A stretch of DNA of 64,000 nucleotides. Origin: Galerina marginata (taxonomy: Eukaryota > Basidiomycota > Agaricomycetes > Agaricales > Galerinaceae). The position numbers and the translations under genes were made by a program. Positions 33,032 through 44,600 of this stretch are shown here, piece after piece. The notes beneath the pieces are model-generated. The model searched no databases. It worked only from the letters and a program-made list of their open reading frames with translations, and was not told where the DNA came from. Where the stretch lies: contig JAECYW010000005.1 of the NCBI GenBank assembly GCA_023014335.1, positions 62,001 to 126,000 of the forward strand. The letters are read 5' to 3'. Within the stretch, counting starts at the first letter, position 1. Each line of letters begins with the position of its first letter.

Positions 33032-33671
33032 CTAAATCTTTACCCATTTTCCGCTCCCAGCTTCAGACTGAACCTTATTTGGAAGGCCTGTATTTAAGAG
33101 TCAATAAACTGAGTGATAGCAGTAATCATAAATCGCGTCGGACGTACCAATAAACTACAAAAAGGAAACGGAAAATTTGTCATTTCATTGTGATAAAAGG
33201 TGAGAATGTGGGTAACTCACAGTGACGACGGATTTACCAGATTTGATCGTGATATTTGGAATTCCTTTGACATCGGTCATGACGTAGGTACCCTTGTCAC
33301 GATCTGGCCCAAAACGCTGAGAGGTTCCATTTAAAGTTTTGACTATTTTCTGTGAGTGTGAGACGTGACTTGCGAAGGAAAAAATCCAACTCACCAGACG
33401 TAAGCTTGGAGACAGCAAACTTCTCGTTCTTGGAAGGTATAATGACGTCGACCAAACCCTTGTCTTGTTGGGAAAGCTTGGCGTCAGTCGTATGCGGACC
33501 TTTGGCACCAGTTTCATCTTGGTCGGGCTCGAGTTGAAGATGCTCCTGGACGAGCGTGAAGTACTTCTGAATGAAAGTGTCGTCCAACTCAGCAGGTTGA
33601 CCGTTCTCGTCATAAAGCTTTTCGAAAATAGCAGAAGTCTGAGCGTGAATAGCGGAAATTTCGTCGGACAT
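33032..33671 (-). CDS. Conserved cytosolic protein of unknown family, paralogue A
   Basis: Exons 33671-33395, 33342-33221, 33154-33148 and 33087-33032 splice to 153 residues. There is no signal peptide or membrane span. The start MSDEISAIHAQTSAIFEKLY is chosen because all three paralogues share it. Further blocks are LDDTFIQKYFTLVQ, LSQQDKGLVDVIIP, NGTSQRFG, GTYVMTDVKGIPNITI and a C-terminal GSGKWVKI. Exon 3 is a 7-nt micro-exon (TTTATTG). I do not recognise the family. Confidence 0.8.
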
Positions 33672-35782
33672 ATTTGTTGCGATGGGGGACGTTGCAGTAT
33701 CAGTTCGCGCCATTAAATACTGCTCAAGTCAGAAATTATGATCTGAAAATAAGAGATAATAACCATCGCACGTTCGAAATTGAAATCTATAGATTTTGGG
33801 GTACTCTCGCGTTCTCATGTTTGTAGTTTGTTGTTTACACGCTTCCTCGGAGACAGTTGCTTGGCATCTTGTTTTAATAGCTATCGACTTATGCCCTGAT
33901 AGGTGATTAACGCCTCATGTGCTCGCATTCGAAGTTTTAGTAGTTTGCAATATACACGCTTCATCGGAGATAGATGTCTCGTATCTTTTCTTAATAGCTA
34001 TGGACGTCCCAGAATTGAACCCCAATAGATAATAAAGGCCCCGTGTACTCACATTCGTCGCTATTAATATAAAAGATTTCTCTATCTCCGTGTTATACAT
34101 TAACTTATTCATAGCATCCATGAGTATCGAGTCCATTGACAAATGCGCTGTCGAAGGCGTGGTCCCCATGATTTATGTGTCGCACCCCGTTTCACTTGAT
34201 CGAACTGCTACTATTCTAGATTGGAACAGTTCTCCGTTCCATATGCTTCAAAACTTTAGTTCTCGATGAGGTGAGTCACAGCTTCACTACGCTTGAAATA
34301 ATCCCCATCGGATCAACAGATAAAGACCAAACAAAGTTCGTAAATAGCTTCATTTGTGACTATCATTGAATCAATATTGAATTCTCCTTTATCTTCGTCT
34401 TACACATGTCGCTGGTCTAAGTATCCGTGAGTATCGACCCGTGTACTGCGCATCTAGAAGCATTCGCGTTGAGGCACGCCCAGGAGCTACTTCTGTCTTG
34501 AACAGACGAAACAATCGATCGGTAAGCCGGGGACGCAAGCATTTTCTTGCTGTACCGTAAAGGGGTCCGAATTAAGAACATTCCCTCAGCTTTAGAACGT
34601 TTCTGAATAGGCTTACACTTGTCTTTGACAAAGTGAGTTTTTCTCTGGCCCCACGACGACTAAATGTCCTGCAATTATAGACCTGAGCAATGCGTTTTAT
34701 TTGTACAAGCTTCTGCACTGAAGGACCGCACACCCATGGACACCGGTTTATTTATCAAATTCTCAATGTATGGAGTAATCAGGCGGATCGCACTCAACGA
34801 TCTATTGATGGTAAAATGATTCCGTAAATCTTTTCCGCGAACTGAAATAAACTCTCGCTCCCACACCTGGGAAAAGGTAAATCTGCAGTATCATGTCGTG
34901 TGCTGGATAGGCCAGATTCACCAAAGTCACTAAGTGTCAGTTTCTGCATGATATCAATGTGAGCCAAGTCGAGTATACAGCGCAAATTTAATGTGCTTGT
35001 GAATAGCTTCTCCATCGTTTGGGGTGCAAGAAAATATTTGGATCTGTTTCCCACATCTCCCCTTGTGCCTAATATTGTAGAGTGTTATGGCTTAATTCCG
35101 CTATCTATTTGGCTGTTGGAATAGCTATCGGTCTGACATGATTGACAACCACGGCTTCCATGCGGAAAGGACTCATGGGAGATAACGGAACTTGATTAGC
35201 AGGATAGACGCCGGTTTACTAAGGTCGTTCCCACGCCAGGCGCTAAATTAGACAGCATGACTCGTCACAAGCTACGCGATTTTGTTGCTGCTGCCAAATA
35301 ATGTTTAAGGGTTAGAACTAAATAAAGAATAAACAGTAAGCAAACACGGGTATTTGGTCGCTCTTCTCTCCCAGAATTTTGGAAATGGCATAACATTCAT
35401 ACCCAAATTGTAATATCAAAGTATTTGCCTATCCGCACGAATAGTAAGCTGGGACCCCGAGAAGCGTTGACTTGGATGGGCACATAATCATCGATCAGTC
35501 AGCGTTGAGCCGTATTGCAGCTTTTGCATGCAAATTTGAATCTTCAACTCGGCACTGTACATGCTACTCGGGGAATTTTCGACTGCAAACTTTAGGGTCG
35601 AAATAGAATGTCGCTAGCACTCCCACTGACCTGTGTTTATTTGTTATTGGCGCTCAAAACACGGAATGCAACCTATCCCCTTGGTGTCTACTTGTCTACT
35701 CAGTTCAGTTTAATGATGTAATTCCCGACTTAAACTGTATATAAATGTGGAAATCGATACAACCTTCCAAATCGCAGCAAAC
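33672..35782. other. Repeat-bearing intergenic region
   Basis: A roughly 130-bp direct duplication lies at 33805-34060 (GTTTACACGCTTCCTCGGAGA and ATACACGCTTCATCGGAGA versions). The segment 35150-35480 recurs at 37680-38010. The minus frame 35054-34794 has no recognised domain. Confidence 0.45.
35150..35480. repeat. Segmental repeat, copy 1 (partner 37680-38010)
   Basis: The two copies share GGACTCATG, TAGACGC, AGCATGAC, GCTGCCAAATAA, AGAACTAAATAAAG, TATCCGCAC and GGACCCCGAGAAG in the same order. They lie about 2.5 kb apart and both are upstream of a member of the MSDxLSAIH family, so the paralogues probably spread as part of this segment. Confidence 0.65.
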
Positions 35783-36421
35783 ATGTCCGACAATCTGTCT
35801 GCTATTCACACTCAGGCTACTGCTATCCTCGAAAAGCTCTACAACGAGAAGGGTCAACCTAACGAGTTGGACGAGACTTTTTCTCAGCAATACTTCACGC
35901 TTCTCCAGCAGCATCTCGACCTCAAGACTGACGAAGATAAATTGGCTTTCAAAGGTCCGAAGCCTCTTAACGTCAGGCTTTCCCAACCAGACGGGGGTTT
36001 GGTTGATATTTTGATACCTTTGTTGAAAAAGAAGTTCCTTGTTTCCACGCTTCAGTCCGGTGAGTTGACCGTCACCTTCTGCTCCTCTGCAAGACATGGC
36101 TCACTCGAAAACAGTCAAAACCCTTCCGGGGTATTGGGGTTTTGGTACTCCAAGTAGAAAGGGGTCCTACGTCATGACAAGCATTCAAGGGATGGTCCAG
36201 ATCACGGTTAAATCTAACAACTCCGTTGTCAGTGTGAGTTACGCACTTTTTAACTTTTCATCACATCAGATAACAAATTTTCTGTTTCATTTCTTTAGTT
36301 CCTTGGTAAGTTCGAAGCGATTTGGGATTATTATCGCTGGTCGTTTGTTTAACTCTGGCCAAAAGTCGGTCCAGGTAATCTTCAAACCGAAACTGGGGAA
36401 GGAGAATGGGTAGATTATTGA
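35783..36421 (+). CDS. Conserved cytosolic protein of unknown family, paralogue B
   Basis: Exons 35783-36059, 36115-36233, 36299-36305 and 36366-36421 give 152 residues. Blocks match paralogues A and C: MSDNLSAIHTQATAILEKLY, LDETFSQQYFTLLQ, RLSQPDGGLVDILIP, GSYVMTSIQGMVQITVKSN and C-terminal GEGEWVDY. The 277-nt first exon, the 7-nt third exon (TTCCTTG) and the 56-nt last exon have the same lengths in all three copies. An in-frame ATG at 35747 is not used by the other copies. Confidence 0.8.
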
Positions 36422-39337
36422 CTTGACTCAGATTTGAAGCGGTTTAGTCGGTCCTAGTCTAAACTGAATTCTGCGACAATGTATCTCTCTGGCGCATTGA
36501 TTCTCCATGCATAATTTACGTTGATTTTCTTACGGCATGAACATTCAAACCAAAATTTTTTCAGTCTGAACCCGACGTAATTCACAACTCCACTGATACG
36601 AACAATCTCCACATCATACTATCTACTCGATACTCCTAGGCGGTCGTTGTGCTGTCAACCCTCTCCGAATTGTGATGATAATGGGTCTTCCGACGCTTTA
36701 CATCCTGGTTGAAATTGGAGGCCTATAGTGTCATTAATGTCGTTCTTGAAATACTAACGGCATTAATCGCTAGATGCGCGACGCTGCCGGTTTCCCCAGT
36801 CTTTATTCTTCCTTCTTGGTCGTAGGTACCCTCTCGAAGGCACAGTGAGACTCAGGTCCAATGTAGCTCGCACATCCCGATTTAGAGATGCGAGTACACC
36901 GGTGACCGCGGCTACAAACAATAATTAGACTCCTTCAGGTCTCTCAATCCTTCCGAAAAATATATAGCCCGATTTTCCAAGGTACGACGCTCACAGAGAA
37001 ATTATAATACAACATGTTATGAGAACAAATTTGATTAACTTAGCTTGCAAGCACGCAGCCTGCCACGGAAATTTTTCCTTGAAATTAGCAGGAATTGACG
37101 CCAGTTGACAGCGAGTAGGGTTGACATTCGCCAGAAATTCTACCGAAGTAAGTACATCACTCTACCTGGTATGGAATTACTTTCTCTCCAAATCTATCGA
37201 ACCATGTTTCGTGGCAATAGTCAGCTGCCCGCAGTTAGAGTTCTGTCTGAAGGGGCCTGAATGGCGCTCATGCCTTCCAGAATCGACGGAGGGATGCCCT
37301 ATTTTTCTCAGTGCAGTATATGAATCTAGAACCTTTCACATTTTTAGAGTGACCGGGTGGAGATTAAACTCGTTCGTCACAATGACAAACCGCTAACACA
37401 TTCTGCCTTGGCGGGGTAAACAAGACTCTGTCGTCTGAATTTCCGGTGCGGGAGAGCTTTAAACTGAGTACTCCAGTTCCTCATACAGAAGTCCCGACCA
37501 TACATTTTTTACCAAAATCCAGAAATTATTGGCAAATTTCGTAAGAAACCGAGTAGCTCTTTTGTTGATAGATAGCGGCTGCTTTTAGAACCCAAACTAC
37601 AACCGTGTGCCATAATCCTATCTCAACCAATAGCATATTTTCAACTAAATGACATGCCGTGTACAGAAAGGGCCTAGGCTTCAAGGAAAATAGGACTCAT
37701 GAGAAATAATGGGACGTGATTAGCACAATAGACGCTGGCTGACCTAGAATGCTCACACGCTAGGCGTCAAATTGGAAAGCATGACCCTCACATGCTGGAT
37801 GGGAATTCGTCGCTGCCAAATAAAGTTTAATATTCAGAGCTAAATAAAGCAAATATGAAAACCAGAAAATACAGATATTCAGTTGCTTTTTCGCATTCCA
37901 GAATCTTGGAATGGCTTCGCACTTATTCCCACGACTGCAATGTCAAAATGTATACTTATCCGCACAAATGGCCAGCCTGGACCCCGAGAAGTCAACTACG
38001 ATGTAACTGGAATATTATATAGGTCAATTTCCTCGTGACTCTTCCGAGGTTAATCTGACGACGATCTTTACCCGCATACTGTATAAAAAAGGCGTTATTA
38101 CTGATCAGTCAGCTTAAACTTGTAGTGCCGCTTTTACGCGCGAATCTGAATCTTCGATGCTTACTTCTGCCCAGGGGAGTTTACGAGAATCTATCAGACA
38201 AGTTTCCATGTTACTACAGTAAATTTAGCGATACAACCTACGGTTGATTTTCTAACATCTGCAAGACAGACTTATTACCTCAAATGCACATAATTTCGAC
38301 GCTGTCCCAGGATTTCTGGATGAGAAATTAGAAACTAAAAATGTTTTAACCGACCAAATCACATCCCGCATGTGAACGGTCATGCTTTCTAATCCGACGC
38401 CTAGCGTGCGAGCAATGTAAGCAGTCCAGCGTCTATCGTGCGAATCGTGTTCCATGACCTTCCATGTCACTTATGTTCCGTGAATGAGAATTAGAAAACT
38501 GTATGTTCCATAGGGGAAGTGTTCCCATGAATTTAGGCCCGGGTGAATGTTTGTCGTTCATAATCCGATTGGCAGGAAACAACGCTGCTGTTTGTCCCAT
38601 CAACAGGGGTCAGAACAGACATCTGTTCAAGGGTAATCAGTTATTGATCGTCTACACTTCTTTAGTTAGACTTTTAATTGATAAGAGAAGTGTTTACCTG
38701 TCAGTCCCGTTTACCTGTCAGTCAGTCGTCCAGAGGAAGTTATATCCTGGCTATTCATCAGTTTTGGAATGCAATTGTTGTAAGTTAGGCCGGTTCTACC
38801 TTATCGTCAATGTGGAAATCAGTACAGTATGCACTTCGAATGCCATGGTCAGAATGAACTTTAAACTACTTTTCTTTGAGTATCGTTGGGTGCTTATCTG
38901 GTGATTTTGATAGACTTTATTTTGAGCACGCTGCAGCCATGTCTAGCCACATCGAGAACTAAAGTTTCGAAGCATATGGGACAGAAGTCTTCGCTCCAAT
39001 CCTGAATAGGAGCATTTAAGTTAGGTGAAACGGGGTGCAAAAAACGTAGATCACGAATGCTGCGCCGTTGACAGCGCACTAGTTGATACCGATTGATACT
39101 CTGACCAAGTTCATGTGTACCACGGAGATGAAAGAAAGATCGGGATTCACAGCCAAAGATATGAGTGCACGCGGCCTTGACCTACGCCTATTAAAAACGA
39201 TGGTAAATATTTGTCAACCATAGATCTCAATTTCGAACGTGCGATAGTTATTATCTTTCGTTTTCAAATCATGATTTGCGACTTGAGCAGTATTTAAACC
39301 GCGAACTGATACTGCAACTTCCCCCATTGCGACAAAT
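36422..39337. other. Intergenic region with segmental repeat copy 2
   Basis: It holds the 37680-38010 repeat and scattered open frames (37121-37396, 38503-38904) without domains. A short direct repeat, TTTACCTGTCAGTC, is at 38694-38722. Confidence 0.4.
37680..38010. repeat. Segmental repeat, copy 2 (partner 35150-35480)
   Basis: This is the same ordered landmarks as copy 1 with scattered substitutions. It precedes paralogue C by about 1.3 kb. Confidence 0.65.
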
Positions 39338-39977
39338 ATGTCCGACGAACTTTCCGCTATTCACGCTCAGACTTCTGCTATTTTCGAAAAGCTCTATGAC
39401 GAGAATGGCCAACCTGAACAATTGGACGAGACTTTTCTTCAGCAATACTTCACGCTCGTCCAAGAGAATATCAAATTTGGAGCTGACGACAATGAATTTG
39501 CTTCCGAACGTCCGATACGGACCCACGTCAGGCTTTCCCAACCCGCGAAGGGGTTGATCGACGTTTTAATACCCGGCAAGGCAGAGAAGTTCATCGTTTC
39601 CGGCCTTCAGTCCGGTGAGTTGGGTTTTTTCCTCCGAGAGATTTGTCTCACACACAGATAACAGTTCAAAATTTAGGCGGAACCTCTCAGCGTTTTGGCG
39701 CAGGTCGTGGCAAGGGCAACTTCGTCATGACCAACCCCAAAGGAATTCCTCATGTCACGGTTAAAACCCCAGGCGGCGTCGTCGTTGTGAGTCATCAACA
39801 ATTTCGCTTTTTGGCCACGTTCAGATAATAAGTTTGCCACTTCTTTTCGGTAGTATCTTGGTAAATCCGAAGTTATTTTCAGTTATGACTGTCACTCATA
39901 ATAATTATCTCTTGCAAACAGGCGATCCACACAGGGTTCACCCTGAAACTGGGAAAGGAGAGTGGATAAAGGAATGA
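39338..39977 (+). CDS. Conserved cytosolic protein of unknown family, paralogue C
   Basis: Exons 39338-39614, 39665-39786, 39854-39860 and 39922-39977 give 153 residues. Blocks: MSDELSAIHAQTSAIFEKLY, LDETFLQQYFTLVQ, RLSQPAKGLIDVLIP, GGTSQRFGAGRGKGNFVMTN, KGIPHVTVKT and C-terminal GKGEWIKE. An acceptor 12 nt later (39677) is possible but loses a segment shared with A and B. The micro-exon is TATCTTG. The gene ends 72 bp before the LTR element, so the insertion did not break it. Confidence 0.82.
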
Positions 39978-40048
39978 AAAACTGAAGGATTTGTTCTGGT
40001 CTACTCGGACGAAGAAGGTCTTTCTCGCTGAGAACATAGTATCCGGTC

Positions 40049-40221
40049 TGTTAGGAAATGATCGGCTTATCTTATCTTATCTCGTTTATTCCTCTTTATA
40101 GAACTATGTCTTACTCTCGTAGTATATAGCATTCCGTCTCTCGTAGATACACTTTTAGTCTTACGCTGGTCTATTCACCGCTATAATATCATTTCGGCCT
40201 TTTCCTTCTGCGACGCTGACA
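40049..40221 (+). repeat. 5' LTR
   Basis: It begins TGTTAGG and ends GCTGACA, and is identical by eye to the 3' LTR over 173 bp. TATATA at 40123-40128 lies about 34 nt before AGTCTTACGCT at 40157, the likely transcript start. Confidence 0.95.
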
Positions 40222-40223
40222 TT

Positions 40224-40234
40224 AGCGTAAGACT
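40224..40234 (+). promoter_or_regulatory. Self-priming primer-binding site
   Basis: AGCGTAAGACT, starting 3 nt after the 5' LTR, is the exact reverse complement of the 11 nt at 40157-40167 inside the LTR. It does not look like a tRNA 3'-end complement. Tf1-type elements prime reverse transcription by folding the first 11 nt of their own mRNA onto such a site. Confidence 0.8.
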
Positions 40235-40319
40235 GTACCTAAACCGATTCCCTTTAACCCATACTGCACGGCCGAGACTTGAATTGTCGCTCGGAGCTCA
40301 CTGCATCACCTGAAACATT

Positions 40320-41627
40320 ATGTCCGAACATTCACCTTCCCTCATTGACGACGACATAACAATGTCCGCGAACGGAGAGGATCATCGGCTACACAACATC
40401 TATTACCAGATGGCCGAGTCGAATTTCCGACAGGAACAGTCCATTATTCGGCAGGAGCAGTCCGCTCAGCGAATGGAGGAACTCCTTGTCACTCTCGCGC
40501 AAAATCGTTCCTCAGACCAACCTCCGGTCAAAGGGAAGATCAAAGCTGCTAAACCAAGCAAATACGACGGAAAGCCCGAAGAACTTCGAAGCTTTTTGCT
40601 TAGTCTTCGAGTCTATTTCATTGCCGACCCCGTTACCTATAACGGCAATGACTCGGATGATGCAAAAGTTAGGCTAGCGATGACGTACTTGGAAGGGAAT
40701 GCGCAGAAGTGGCTCGATAACTTGATGGAGGGATTGAGCGTGAATGAATTGCCATGGACAACCTGGGAGAGTTTTGAGAAAGATTTTAGAGATCATTTCG
40801 AGACCTCGAACCGCCAAGACGATGCTCAAATCAAACTCGAGAAGATTGTTCAGAACGACCGTGTTCCGATTGAAACCTTTTTCGAAGACATTGAAGTCTA
40901 TAGGCGCGATTCGGGATACAACGATGCCGCGTTAATCCGTATCTTGAAGAAAAGCCTTTCGAGCCGCCTTCTCGAAGACATGTACACAGTCATAGGCACC
41001 TCGGAACCTACCACATATATCGAATGGAAAAAGCTCGCCATCGAAAAGGACCACCACCGCCGAAATCTTGAAGCAAATCTGGATAATCGTCGCCGGGTCC
41101 AACAATTTACTACGGCGAGTGGAGGAAGTGGCGGTAGCGCTAACCGCGGCGGATTTGGTACTTGGAGTGGCAGAGGAGGATACGGTGGATGGAGTAATCG
41201 TGGAGGATATAACGGAGGACGTGGAGGCTACGGAGGAGGATTCCAAAGCGGAGGCCATGGAGGTGGAATAACAAATGCGAGTGGAGGTCGTGATAGCGGA
41301 GGACAGAGTGCGAGTGGAGGTGGACAAACGACGAATACACGAAGTGGAGGAAGTCAACCAAGTCAGACGTCAACCCAGACGCCTGCTTCTGGTACATTTG
41401 GAGGTGCCGGAGTACCCATGGAAATCGATCGAACACGAGGCGGGATGAAAGGAACCCTTAAATGCTATAACTGTGGTGGTGAAGGGCATTTTTCATGCAA
41501 CTGCCCAGAACCCAAACGCCCTCGTCAGGAACCACGGGTCTTCGTTCGCACCATGTTTGACAATCTTTCTGATGACGACAAAAAGGGTCTACTCAATGAA
41601 TTGGGTTTTCCTACCAACGAAGGGTGA
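40320..41627 (+). CDS. gag: Gag polyprotein with zinc knuckle
   Basis: The 435-residue capsid precursor packages element RNA. A retrotransposon gag core spans roughly residues 75-240 (KPSKYDGKPEELRSFLLSLR at about 78-97, then YLEGNAQKWLDNLMEG). A Gly/Arg-rich linker follows (residues about 265-330), and then a CCHC knuckle, CYNCGGEGHFSCNC. It starts 99 nt after the 5' LTR. The heptamer GGGTTTT at 41603-41609, in X-XXY-YYZ phase, lies 16 nt before the stop and should shift ribosomes by -1 into pol. Confidence 0.95.
   Translation: MSEHSPSLIDDDITMSANGEDHRLHNIYYQMAESNFRQEQSIIRQEQSAQRMEELLVTLAQNRSSDQPPVKGKIKAAKPSKYDGKPEELRSFLLSLRVYFIADPVTYNGNDSDDAKVRLAMTYLEGNAQKWLDNLMEGLSVNELPWTTWESFEKDFRDHFETSNRQDDAQIKLEKIVQNDRVPIETFFEDIEVYRRDSGYNDAALIRILKKSLSSRLLEDMYTVIGTSEPTTYIEWKKLAIEKDHHRRNLEANLDNRRRVQQFTTASGGSGGSANRGGFGTWSGRGGYGGWSNRGGYNGGRGGYGGGFQSGGHGGGITNASGGRDSGGQSASGGGQTTNTRSGGSQPSQTSTQTPASGTFGGAGVPMEIDRTRGGMKGTLKCYNCGGEGHFSCNCPEPKRPRQEPRVFVRTMFDNLSDDDKKGLLNELGFPTNEG
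41603..41609 (+). promoter_or_regulatory. Candidate -1 ribosomal frameshift heptamer
   Basis: GGGTTTT is read in gag as TTG GGT TTT. A -1 slip enters the pol frame, which is open across this point. I did not establish a downstream pseudoknot. Confidence 0.65.
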
Positions 41628-44600
41628 ATAGCTGTGTGCCCTCTTCGTCTACTCAATGTATTAGTACGAATACATCAACGCCAATACACGATACTGCGAC
41701 ACTGTTAAAAGCCACACAGCAAGAGAAGAAGTCGAAGGTGAAATCGAGCTCGATAGAAGATGTAGAGGATGAAGACGAAAAGAAAATGAATGAAAAAGAG
41801 AAAGCGAAGGGATCAGGTATTCTCGAAGATAAAGGCGACGAAGATAAAGAGGATGAGACAGAAAAAGCAAAGACAGAAAGGGATGTGAATACGGAACAAA
41901 AAGAGGAGAATGAAAGGGCGGATGACGCGAAGGATGCAAAGAATACTAGCGCAGCGGCCAAACTCTTACGACAACTGAAAGAAATGAAGAATAAAGCAAT
42001 CTACGCATTAAGAAAATGGACGTCCAACCGACGACAAGACGAAGTCACGATAGCCCTTTTCCAAGCCCTGATAACCGCCCCAATCAATGATGCTATCCGG
42101 ACACTTGAAGATCTTCGAAATCCTTTACGACATGTTCTACGAGGAATAGGCAGTACCAAAGCGAGCTCAACCATTATTCCAGCCATGCTTCAAACTGTCG
42201 ACACGGCCATGAAATTCACAGTTGATTGCCTACTTGACTGTGGGGCGACTGGTTGCTACATCGACGAGTCATTAGCAAGGCAGTTAGGGCTAAATCTCGA
42301 AAAACTCGCACATCCGATTCCAGTTTACAATGTTGACCGAACCCCGAATGAAGGAGGTCCTATTCGATATGTTGTTCCTCTTCGTGTCAAGATCGGAGAC
42401 CATGTTGAGTCGATAACATTCGCTGTCACCAATACGGGCCCCAACAAGATTATCCTTGGCCATTCATGGCTTCGGAAGCACAACCCCAATATTGATTGGA
42501 CCCACGCGAAAGTCCTTTTTGATCGTTGCCCAAGAGAATGTGGGATGCCGCAGTTGTGGGAAGAGGATGAGGATGTGATAGGAACTCTGGTGGACATGCA
42601 TGATGACGACGATGACGATTGTGAAGACGTTGATGATGAGGACACCTGGGAGAGCGAGGATGTTGATACGCTAGAGGAGGGAGAGAGACTGTTTGTCTTA
42701 CCTGAAGACATTGACACTATTCGCGCCAGCTACACGATATCCCAACATCTTGCAGAGGAGAATGCGCGCGTGAAGAATTTGAAGGCAAATACGACCGTTC
42801 CTGACAGATATGTTAAAGATTTTAGCCCCGTTTTTGAAAAGTCGTCCTTTGACACTATGCCACCTCGACGGAAATGGGATCATGCCATCGAACTTAAGGA
42901 CGACAGTACGCCGTTTACAAGCAAGATCTACCCACTAGCTCGAGATGAACAACGACAACTTGATGAATTCATCGAAGAACACTTACAATCCGGTAGAATT
43001 CGACCGTCTAAAAGCCCAATTGCATCCCCTTTCTTCTTTGTCAAGAAGAAAGACGGAAGTCTTCGCCCTGTTCAAGACTATCGTCGGTTGAATGCAGGAA
43101 CAATCAAGAATCGATATCCCTTACCGCTCATCTCCGAAATTATAGACAAGTTACGAGGCGCGCGTTATTTCACGAAATTTGATATTCGATGGGGCTATAA
43201 CAACATCAGGATTAAAGAAGGCGACGAGTGGAAGGCAGCGTTTATCACGAACCGCGGTCTCTTCGAGCCATTAGTCATGTTCTTTGGCTTGACGAATTCC
43301 CCTGCAACGTTCCAAACTATGATGAACGAGTTATTCTCCGGCCTAATTACACGAGGCGTCGTGATCGTGTATATGGACGACATCCTAATTTTTACGAAAA
43401 CACTAGAAGAACATCGTGCCGTCACCAAAGAAGTCCTTCGGATCCTTGCGGATAACAATCTATCATTAAAACCTGAGAAGTGTGAGTGGGAAAAGACAAA
43501 AGTGGAGTACCTTGGTATGGTAATCTCGGAGGATGGTGTGGAGATGGACACCGTGAAAGTAGAGGCGGTGCGTGAGTGGCCGGAACCCCAAAACAAACGT
43601 GAACTCCAACAATTCCTTGGATTCGCAAATTACTATCGACGATTTATCAGTCATTTCTCAACCATGAGTTATCCATTAAACCGACTCACCGGAAATCAAC
43701 CATGGAAGTGGGGAGGAGAAGAGAGGAAGGCGTTCAAAGAGCTCAAAATGGCCGTTACGACAGCGCCGGTGCTAGCATTTCCCACCGACAAGGATCCCTA
43801 TCGCGTGGAGGCTGACAGCTCCGGGTATGCAACAGGTGCAACATTACTACAATGCCAAAGCAACGTGTGGAAACCGGTTGCCTTCTTATCGAGGTCCTTG
43901 AGCAATGTCGAGAGAAACTATGAAATTCACGATCGAGAAATGTTAGCCATTATGCGAGCACTCGAGGAATGGCGGCATCACCTACAAGGAGCGGAACATA
44001 CAGTTGAGATTCATACCGATCACAAAAATCTCCAATACTTCACGACTGCCCAGAAATTAAACCGCCGACAAGCCCGATGGTCGCTTGAACTTGCGAACTA
44101 TGATTTTGTGTTAGTCCATAGACCCGGTCATACAATGGGAAGAGCAGACGCACTATCGAGGAGGCCAGATTACGAGAAGGGACAAGATGATAACGATGGA
44201 GTGGTGTTGATTCAACCTCATCATTTGCGAAGGGTGGATGTCGAGATTGAAGATGAAGGGAATGGCTTAGTTGAAAAGATCCGACACCACAAAGAGGTGG
44301 AGCGAGTGGTAAAGCAAAAGTTGCTGTTAAAGGAGAAAGACTGGGAAGAGCGTGAGGGTTTAATTCTATGGCAAGATCGTGTCTACGTACCGCCAGACCG
44401 AACACTTCGCGAAACGATCATCCGTCTACACCATGACACCTATACCGCTGGTCATCCTGGGCGATATAAGACCGCAGAACTGATTTTGCGCTCCTACTGG
44501 TGGCCCCGCATTCATGTCGATGTTCGTCGCTACGTCGAAAGCTGTGATCTCTGTCAACGAACGAAAACTAAACGAAGTAAACCACAAGGACTCCTCTCAC

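Noticed and set aside
35747..35782. Upstream in-frame ATG of paralogue B as the true start.
   Set aside because: Paralogue C has no equivalent ATG and conservation begins at MSD in all three copies.
41653..41961. Minus-strand frames under the acidic lead of pol (and similar shadows along the retrotransposon).
   Set aside because: They are antisense shadows of the Lys/Glu-rich pol frame.
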